A stretch of DNA of 8,391 bases from Chloroflexota bacterium. Lineage in GTDB: Bacteria; Chloroflexota; Anaerolineae; Anaerolineales; DRMV01. Where the stretch lies: the NCBI GenBank assembly GCA_013154225.1, contig JAADCW010000089.1, forward strand, positions 1 through 8,391, in the 5' to 3' direction. Positions 5,237-8,391 of the stretch are shown piece after piece. Within the stretch, counting starts at the first letter, position 1. Each line of letters begins with the position of its first letter. Below the pieces are notes generated by a model that was not told where the DNA came from, ran no database searches, and saw nothing but the letters and a program-made list of their open reading frames with translations. The translations under genes and the position numbers were made by a program.

Positions 5237-8149
5237 ATGGAAAAAATGAGCCGTTTCGCTCGCGCTGTGCGCCAAAAGCAATACCTGCGGTGGCTGCTCC
5301 TGGCCCTCTTGGTGGGCATGGGTGTCGCCGCCTGGCGCGCATCGGCAAGTCGAGCGGCCACCCAACAGCAAGGGCCTCACCGCGGCCCCTACCCGGCCAC
5401 CACCGACGCGTGCGCGGCTTGTCATCGCGCGCACACTGGCCGAAATCCCTTCCTCATCGCACCCCAGACCACCACTACAGGCTACACCCCCACCACGCGG
5501 GTCGCTTCCCTCAGCGAAGCCCCGCCGCCCATGCAGGCCGCGGAAATTGACCGCTTTTGCTTCACCTGCCATAACGGCACAGGCTCCGATGAAACCGTGG
5601 CCATCTCCACCCACGGCAACCTCGACGCCGACAACCGCACCCAACACGCCTTCCAACTCCACTGCACCGACTGCCACGACCCCCACGGCTCGACCAACGC
5701 GATGAGCATTCGCACCATGCTCTTCCCCGGCAAGGGCAAACGCGGCGCGCACGTGGGCCCCATCCAATTCCAGGCGAGCACTGGCGCACATTCCTTCGAC
5801 GACGGTCAGAGCCCGCCCAACACCCGCCTCTGCGTGGCCTGCCACGAAGCCGTCGGCACCCTGGAACACAGCGGCGGGGCAGATCACATTGGCAATTTCG
5901 ACTTTACCGGCCAAGACTGCACGACCTGCCATCCCCACAGTGCAGATGCCTTCCCCGAAACCGTGGACGGCTTCATGCCCACTTCCAACGCCCGGGATTT
6001 GCTCATCGCTCAAGCCCAGGTAGATTTGGAAGTCACCCAAGAGGCCGCGCCTTCCCCGCCCATTGCGGGCATGCCCTTTACCTACACCCTTACCGTCACC
6101 AACCACGGCCCACAAGACGCGTGGGAAGTGGTGCTAACCGACACCTTGCCTGCCGATGTCGCTTTGGTGGAAGTCCATAACCCCACCGAGCACGACTGCA
6201 CCCTGGAAGAAGGCGTACTGACGTGCCCCTTGGGTGACCTTCTGCACGAAACCAGCGTTACCCTCACCCTGGAAGTCATGCCTGCGGTTTATTTGGAAGG
6301 CACGCTGGGCAACCGCGTGGAAGTTACCGCGCTTCAGCCTGATCCCAACCCCGAAAACAACCTCATCATTGGCGAAGAGGTCATCCAACGCCAGGCTGAT
6401 TTACAAGTGACCCAACAAACACCCGAAAAAGTGATGCTGGGCGAACAAGCCGTGTTTACAGTCACCGTGAGCAACGCGGGGCCTTCTTTGGCCACGCAAG
6501 TGGTGTTGGAACACCGCCTGCAAGGCTTTCAGGCGCTTTCAGCCACAGCCGAGCAGGGCACGTGCGAGGTGTCTTCCGACACTGTCACATGTCAGTTGCT
6601 CACCTTGCCCGTGGGCACGGAAACCACGGTCACCATCACCGCCCAACCTGATCCCCAACCCAAGGAAAACCCCGACCCTGCAGGTCAAAGCCAGGCGCAA
6701 GTGACCGCCCGGGAAACAGATCCTTTCCCTGAAAACAACGCCGCCTCTGCCGAAATCCCCATTGCGTGGGATGCCGATCTGAGCCTGCAAGCCCAGGCTT
6801 CGCGAGCGGTGGTGCTTCCCCAAGGGGAAGTGATGTTTGCCTTGCAGGTGACCAACGCAGGGCCCAAAACCGCAAACGATGTGGTGCTCAAAGCGGTTTT
6901 GCCCCAGGATGCGGTATTCCAGGAGGCCGTTTCTTCTCAAGGGGAATGCACTGCAGAAGAACAAAACATCACCTGCAAACTAGACGCCCTGCCCGCGCAA
7001 ACCACAGCCACCATTGCCCTGACCCTGCAAGCCCCGACAGAGGAAGGCGAATATCAAGTTACGTTTGCCGCGCAAGGCGCGTTCGTGGAACCCACCCCCG
7101 ACGACAACCAAGCGGCTCTGTCCCTGACCGTGTTCAACGGCGCCGACGTCAGCACAACCTGGCAAGGGCCCACCCAGGCCGCTCCTGGCGAAGAAATCAC
7201 CTATCTGGCCGAAATCGTCAACACCGGCCCCGGCGAGGCTTCCGAAATCACATGGCAGCATCCGATCCCTGCGGGGCTGACCCTTGGCGCCATCACCGCG
7301 TCCCAAGGCGGCACCTGCGAAACCGCGGATCAGGTGGTCACTTGCCGCTGGGAACGCCTGGGCGTGGACGCACGTGGTGAGATCACCCTGGTGGGGCAAG
7401 TGGCCTTGGATGCCGAAGCGCCCCTAACGCTGGAAGCCGCCGTAGCCGCGGCCGAAGCCGATCCTAACCCCGAGAACAATACCGCGTCCCAGCAGGTGGC
7501 ACTGGTGCCCCAAGCCGACGTGCAGATTGCCTTCAGCGACCTACCTGCCGTGGCCCTGCCTGGAGACGAGGTTGTCTATACCCTGACGGTAACCAACGCC
7601 GGGCCTTCTATTGCGCACGACGTCGTCCTCACCCATACGCTGCCTGAAGCTCTGGGATGGATCGCAACCACCTTGGAAGACGACCAAGGCAACTGCACCT
7701 GGCAGGAAGACCAACGCCAAATCACATGCCAATGGCCTACCCTGGCACCCAACGCTTCCGTCGTGGTGCAAGTACAAACGCAAGTGGTCCAAGGCGTCGC
7801 CACCGCGTCCCTGCAAACCGAAATTACCGCGGCAGAAGCCGACCCCAACCCTGAAAACAATTCCCTCACAGTCTCACTGGCTACCATACCGCCCACAGCC
7901 ACCCCCACGCCGACGCTCACGCCCACACCTTCGCCCACGCCTACACCCACCAACACCTTCACCCCCTCACCGACACCATCCCCCACCCCCACACCGTCTC
8001 CCACAGACACTCCCTCGCCCACACCTACCCCCAGCGAAACGCCCACACCAGCACCTACACCAACACCCACAGCCACCGAAACACCTACCCCCGAGATTCC
8101 TACCGCAACCCCCACACCAGAAACACCCACGCCAACGCCGGAGGGGTGA
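5237..8149 (+). CDS. Surface protein: pentaheme cytochrome c head, five DUF11 modules, Pro/Thr-rich stalk
   Basis: This is a 970-residue protein. ATG 5237 and ATG 5246 (residue 4) are both possible starts with weak ribosome sites; coupling to the stop at 5227 is likely. Residues about 16-40 are a signal peptide or anchor (YLRWLLLALLVGMGVAAW, then ASRA). The head has five heme c sites: C59-H63, C108-H112, C143-H147, C199-H203 and C228-H232. Its opening PYPATTDACAACHRAHT matches the two preceding cytochromes, and sites 1-4 keep the alternating CxxCHxxH / CxxCH pattern; a sixth site is missing. Residues about 262-882 are five DUF11-type beta-sandwich modules with repeated TYTLTVTNxGP-like and DPNPENN-like motifs. 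Residues 885-969 are a Thr/Pro-rich stalk. No LPxTG motif, C-terminal helix or lipobox is present, so any membrane anchoring must come from the N-terminus. DUF11 modules and PT stalks are common in surface proteins, so the likely role is to present a heme head at or beyond the cell surface. The fusion is unusual. Confidence 0.9.
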   Translation: MEKMSRFARAVRQKQYLRWLLLALLVGMGVAAWRASASRAATQQQGPHRGPYPATTDACAACHRAHTGRNPFLIAPQTTTTGYTPTTRVASLSEAPPPMQAAEIDRFCFTCHNGTGSDETVAISTHGNLDADNRTQHAFQLHCTDCHDPHGSTNAMSIRTMLFPGKGKRGAHVGPIQFQASTGAHSFDDGQSPPNTRLCVACHEAVGTLEHSGGADHIGNFDFTGQDCTTCHPHSADAFPETVDGFMPTSNARDLLIAQAQVDLEVTQEAAPSPPIAGMPFTYTLTVTNHGPQDAWEVVLTDTLPADVALVEVHNPTEHDCTLEEGVLTCPLGDLLHETSVTLTLEVMPAVYLEGTLGNRVEVTALQPDPNPENNLIIGEEVIQRQADLQVTQQTPEKVMLGEQAVFTVTVSNAGPSLATQVVLEHRLQGFQALSATAEQGTCEVSSDTVTCQLLTLPVGTETTVTITAQPDPQPKENPDPAGQSQAQVTARETDPFPENNAASAEIPIAWDADLSLQAQASRAVVLPQGEVMFALQVTNAGPKTANDVVLKAVLPQDAVFQEAVSSQGECTAEEQNITCKLDALPAQTTATIALTLQAPTEEGEYQVTFAAQGAFVEPTPDDNQAALSLTVFNGADVSTTWQGPTQAAPGEEITYLAEIVNTGPGEASEITWQHPIPAGLTLGAITASQGGTCETADQVVTCRWERLGVDARGEITLVGQVALDAEAPLTLEAAVAAAEADPNPENNTASQQVALVPQADVQIAFSDLPAVALPGDEVVYTLTVTNAGPSIAHDVVLTHTLPEALGWIATTLEDDQGNCTWQEDQRQITCQWPTLAPNASVVVQVQTQVVQGVATASLQTEITAAEADPNPENNSLTVSLATIPPTATPTPTLTPTPSPTPTPTNTFTPSPTPSPTPTPSPTDTPSPTPTPSETPTPAPTPTPTATETPTPEIPTATPTPETPTPTPEG
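6020..7882 (+). repeat. Five tandem DUF11 modules (protein-level repeats of about 125 residues)
   Basis: Module starts, marked by (V/A)D(L/V), are near residues 262, 387, 513, 637 and 760 of the protein at 5237. Each carries a VTNxGP-like strand (VTNHGP, VSNAGP, VTNAGP, VNTGPG, VTNAGP) and ends with a PxPENN or PDDN motif. Each also has one pair of cysteines: 321/330, 443/452, 571/580, 694/703 and 820/831. Spacing is nine residues in four modules and eleven in the fifth, which suggests a disulfide-closed hairpin in each. DNA identity between modules is low, so the duplications are old. Confidence 0.85.
7889..8143 (+). repeat. Low-complexity Thr/Pro/Ser stalk-coding repeat
   Basis: This stretch codes for TPTPSPTPTP-type sequence (residues 885-969) with scattered Glu and Ala. 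The + strand is extremely C-rich and G-poor because of CCN-ACN codons. Such tails in surface proteins act as extended, often glycosylated spacers; that function is inferred. The frame closes directly after the stalk with no anchor. Confidence 0.9.
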
Positions 8150-8198
8150 ACCACCTCAAAACCGCCCCCTTCAGCCCACGAACGGACCAATGCCGCGC

Positions 8199-8227
8199 TT
8201 GACAAACAACTCATTTCCTCCTATAGT
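8199..8227 (+). promoter_or_regulatory. Sigma70-type promoter
   Basis: TTGACA (8199-8204) is a perfect -35 box and TATAGT (8222-8227) a good -10 box, separated by exactly 17 bases. The predicted start of transcription is near 8234, about 138 bases before the next ATG. It marks a transcription unit separate from the cytochrome genes. No clear T-tailed terminator precedes it. Confidence 0.75.
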
Positions 8228-8232
8228 AAAAC

Positions 8233-8291
8233 CACCCAGGGCACTGTACATCATCCCTGGGTGACTTGCATAATCCCTGGGAACTTCCAGG
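8233..8291 (+). promoter_or_regulatory. Operator-like triple CCCWGGG array or switchable leader hairpins
   Basis: CCCAGGG (8235-8241), CCCTGGG (8255-8261) and CCCTGGG (8275-8281) are centred at 8238, 8258 and 8278, exactly 20 bp apart, starting at the predicted transcription start. As DNA they could be binding sites on one face of the helix. As RNA, CACCCAGGG (8233-8241) pairs fully with CCCTGGGTG (8255-8263), or by seven bases with the third copy. The third copy can instead fold with CCAGG (8287-8291). Either reading suggests control of the downstream gene. Confidence 0.5.
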
Positions 8292-8371
8292 CAGCATTGC
8301 TAGGGGGTCAGCATCCTGTATTTCGGACATCATCTCCACAACGCGGCATCTCCCTACGTGGAGGGTTTGCC

Positions 8372-8391
8372 ATGAAAATCCAAAATTTGGT
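8372..8391 (+). CDS. Start of a downstream gene (partial, product unknown)
   Basis: ATG at 8372 opens a frame reading MKIQNL to the window end. GGAGG (8360-8364) lies seven bases upstream, and a strong promoter lies at 8199-8227 with a leader of about 138 nt. A short CTCC/GGAG pairing (8350-8353 with 8360-8363) could partly cover the ribosome site. Six codons are too few to name a product. Confidence 0.55.

Noticed and set aside
5096..6115. 339-codon open frame on the minus strand
   Set aside because: It runs opposite the heme-site regions of two clear cytochrome genes. Its Gly/Val/Ala-rich product has no recognisable domain, and long antisense frames are common in GC-rich DNA.
7889..8143. 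Possible CRISPR or other DNA-level direct-repeat array
   Set aside because: The repetition is irregular and stays in frame with the protein as Thr/Pro codons; there are no constant repeats with unique spacers.
8141..8157. GAGGGGTG/CACCTC hairpin at the stop codon as a terminator of the cytochrome genes
   Set aside because: The stem is short and bulged and no T-run follows, so it cannot be called a terminator.
7576..8214. Minus-strand frame with a GVGVGV-like repeat
   Set aside because: It is the complement of the Pro/Thr stalk codons and has no independent support.
8269..8274. CATAAT as a second -10 box
   Set aside because: No acceptable -35 box lies 16-18 bases upstream, while the promoter at 8199-8227 is far better.

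Overview
The window is a one-directional (+ strand) cluster of respiratory, multiheme-cytochrome genes. The best guess for the host is a Chloroflexota bacterium, probably of the Anaerolineae. The reasons are high GC, large secreted proteins made of DUF11 modules ending in a Pro/Thr-rich 'PTPTP' tail, strong Shine-Dalgarno sites, and single-membrane style exported proteins without lipoprotein or outer-membrane features. This assignment is inference; no rRNA or other marker gene is present.

Layout. Positions 1-603 hold the 3' part of a membrane b-type cytochrome (HydC/FdnI-like diheme family) whose start lies before the window. It is followed after 24 nt by a membrane-anchored TPR protein (628-1608). 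This is coupled by an ATGA overlap to a membrane-anchored NHL beta-propeller protein with a long acidic cytoplasmic tail (1605-3071). A 148-nt gap with a start-stop element and small hairpins leads to three related, exported c-type cytochromes: one with six CxxCH sites (3220-4116), one with six CxxCH sites plus an unusual CxCH site (4220-5227), and a 970-residue protein whose five-heme head is fused to five DUF11 modules and a Pro/Thr stalk (5237-8149). A strong sigma70-type promoter at 8199-8227 then starts a new transcription unit with a leader of about 138 nt. The leader carries three CCCWGGG sites spaced exactly 20 bp, and the first codons of the next gene begin at 8372.

How the genes may work together. 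The membrane cytochrome b could take electrons from the quinone pool. The three exported cytochromes, with 17 canonical heme sites in total, could carry electrons outside the membrane. The TPR and NHL proteins could act as exterior scaffolds or assembly factors, and the DUF11/PT protein could hold a heme head away from the cell or within the cell-surface layer. This reads as a candidate extracellular electron transfer locus. The gene families support it, but nothing in the sequence proves the electron acceptor.

The three cytochromes are paralogs: they share the motif YxATTDxCAxCHRAHT at the start of the mature protein and an alternating CxxCHxxH / CxxCH heme pattern. In the third protein the sixth heme site of this pattern is missing and the DUF11 chain begins instead.
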